NCBI GenBank assembly: GCA_021731445.1
Contig: JAKFXK010000021.1
Coordinates: 1 to 40,761, forward strand
Direction of reading: 5' to 3'
From: Nevskiaceae bacterium
GTDB lineage: Bacteria; Pseudomonadota; Gammaproteobacteria; Nevskiales; Nevskiaceae
Length of the DNA stretch: 40,761 nt
The first letter of the stretch is position 1. Every line of letters begins with the position of its first letter. Positions 40,561 through 40,761 of the stretch are shown here, piece after piece. Both the position numbers and the translations under genes were made by a program. The notes beneath the pieces were generated by a model. It had not been told where the DNA came from. It saw only the letters and a program-made list of their open reading frames with translations, and did no database searches.

Positions 40561-40575
40561 TCATCCAACCGCAAG

Positions 40576-40604
40576 AAAAGGCCCGCCATCGGCGGGCCTT
40601 TTTT
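40576..40604. terminator. Terminator after ppa
   Basis: AAAAGGCCCGCC (40576-40587), loop ATC, GGCGGGCCTTTT (40591-40602) followed by TT. A perfect 12-bp stem with U-tract for ppa; the A-run on the other side also makes it usable for the convergent gene ending at 40622. Confidence 0.9.
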
Positions 40605-40621
40605 GTTCGACAGCCAAGCCT

Positions 40622-40761
40622 TTAGCGCCTGCGGCGGCGCAGCAGCGCCAATGGCATTAACAGCAAGCCCAAGCTGAACGAACCCGCACCGCCAAAGCCC
40701 AGGAAGCCACCGGAGTTGAGCGAAGTCGATGTGGGTTCGGGGGTGGGCGCTGGTGCAGGAG
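40622..40761 (-). CDS. C-terminal fragment of an exported protein with GlyGly-CTERM-like sorting tail
   Basis: The last 45 residues of a protein whose start lies beyond the window. The visible part is a Pro-rich linker (PAPAPTPEPTSTS), a Gly-rich stretch (NSGGFLGFGGAGSFS), a hydrophobic helix (LGLLLMPLALL) and a terminal RRRRR before TAA. This order is the hallmark of GlyGly-CTERM tails that anchor proteins until a rhombosortase cleaves them. The same architecture ends the GDPD at 4540. Function of the main domain cannot be known from here. Confidence 0.75.
   Translation of the reverse strand, partial: PAPAPTPEPTSTSLNSGGFLGFGGAGSFSLGLLLMPLALLRRRRR

Overview
The window is a gene-dense, high-GC bacterial chromosome segment, by eye about 65% G+C. 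It carries Gram-negative envelope genes: LPS export (lptCAB), Kdo synthesis (kdsDC), outer-membrane-type lipoproteins and the muropeptide ligase mpl. Gene order (ibaG-murA on one strand, kdsD-kdsC-lptC-lptA-lptB-rpoN-hpf-ptsN-rapZ on the other) is typical of Gammaproteobacteria. A Man-type EIIA, HPr and EI after rapZ, an LID-less adenylate kinase and a DUF6763-like protein point towards Xanthomonadales/Nevskiales-like lineages. A betaproteobacterium is less likely but not excluded. There is no prophage, CRISPR array, IS element or tRNA.

Region 1 (1-3278, minus strand): the head of the division and cell wall cluster, mraZ-rsmH-ftsL-ftsI, with ftsI cut by the window edge. A sigma70-type promoter with MraZ-type operator repeats lies in front of mraZ. 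Upstream is the RNase P RNA gene rnpB, followed by a partial copy of its own 3' end.

Region 2 (3328-5840): an SRPBCC protein coupled to a BtuF-like protein without a signal peptide, then an exported glycerophosphodiester phosphodiesterase with a C-terminal sorting tail and a three-repeat Pho box.

Region 3 (5852-18149): the minus-strand backbone yadG-yadH, ibaG, murA, hisG, hisD, interrupted by other genes: a CreBC-like two-component system divergent from creD, two GST-family genes, a YgiD-like dioxygenase and a conserved-looking exported protein.

Region 4 (18229-30349, plus strand): photolyase and rsmB, then kdsD-kdsC-lptC-lptA-lptB-rpoN-hpf-ptsN-rapZ, a fused EIIA-Man/HPr gene, and ptsI. 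The genes mostly overlap by 1-4 bases. Between ptsN and rapZ, where hprK usually sits in related PTS clusters, there is instead a 191-bp imperfect palindrome whose right end reaches the rapZ start codon.

Region 5 (30380-40761): pmbA/tldE, two DUF4394 lipoproteins (three repeats and one repeat), mpl, a small membrane protein, RNase D, a DUF6763-like protein, adenylate kinase, pyrophosphatase, and the last codons of another protein with a GlyGly-CTERM-like tail. Several genes here end in clear hairpin terminators.

Most of the window is housekeeping. The less ordinary parts are the EIIA-HPr fusion with the palindrome replacing hprK, the rnpB 3'-end repeat, the three-repeat Pho box, the direct repeats and tiny coupled ORF in front of creD, and the two sorting-tail proteins.
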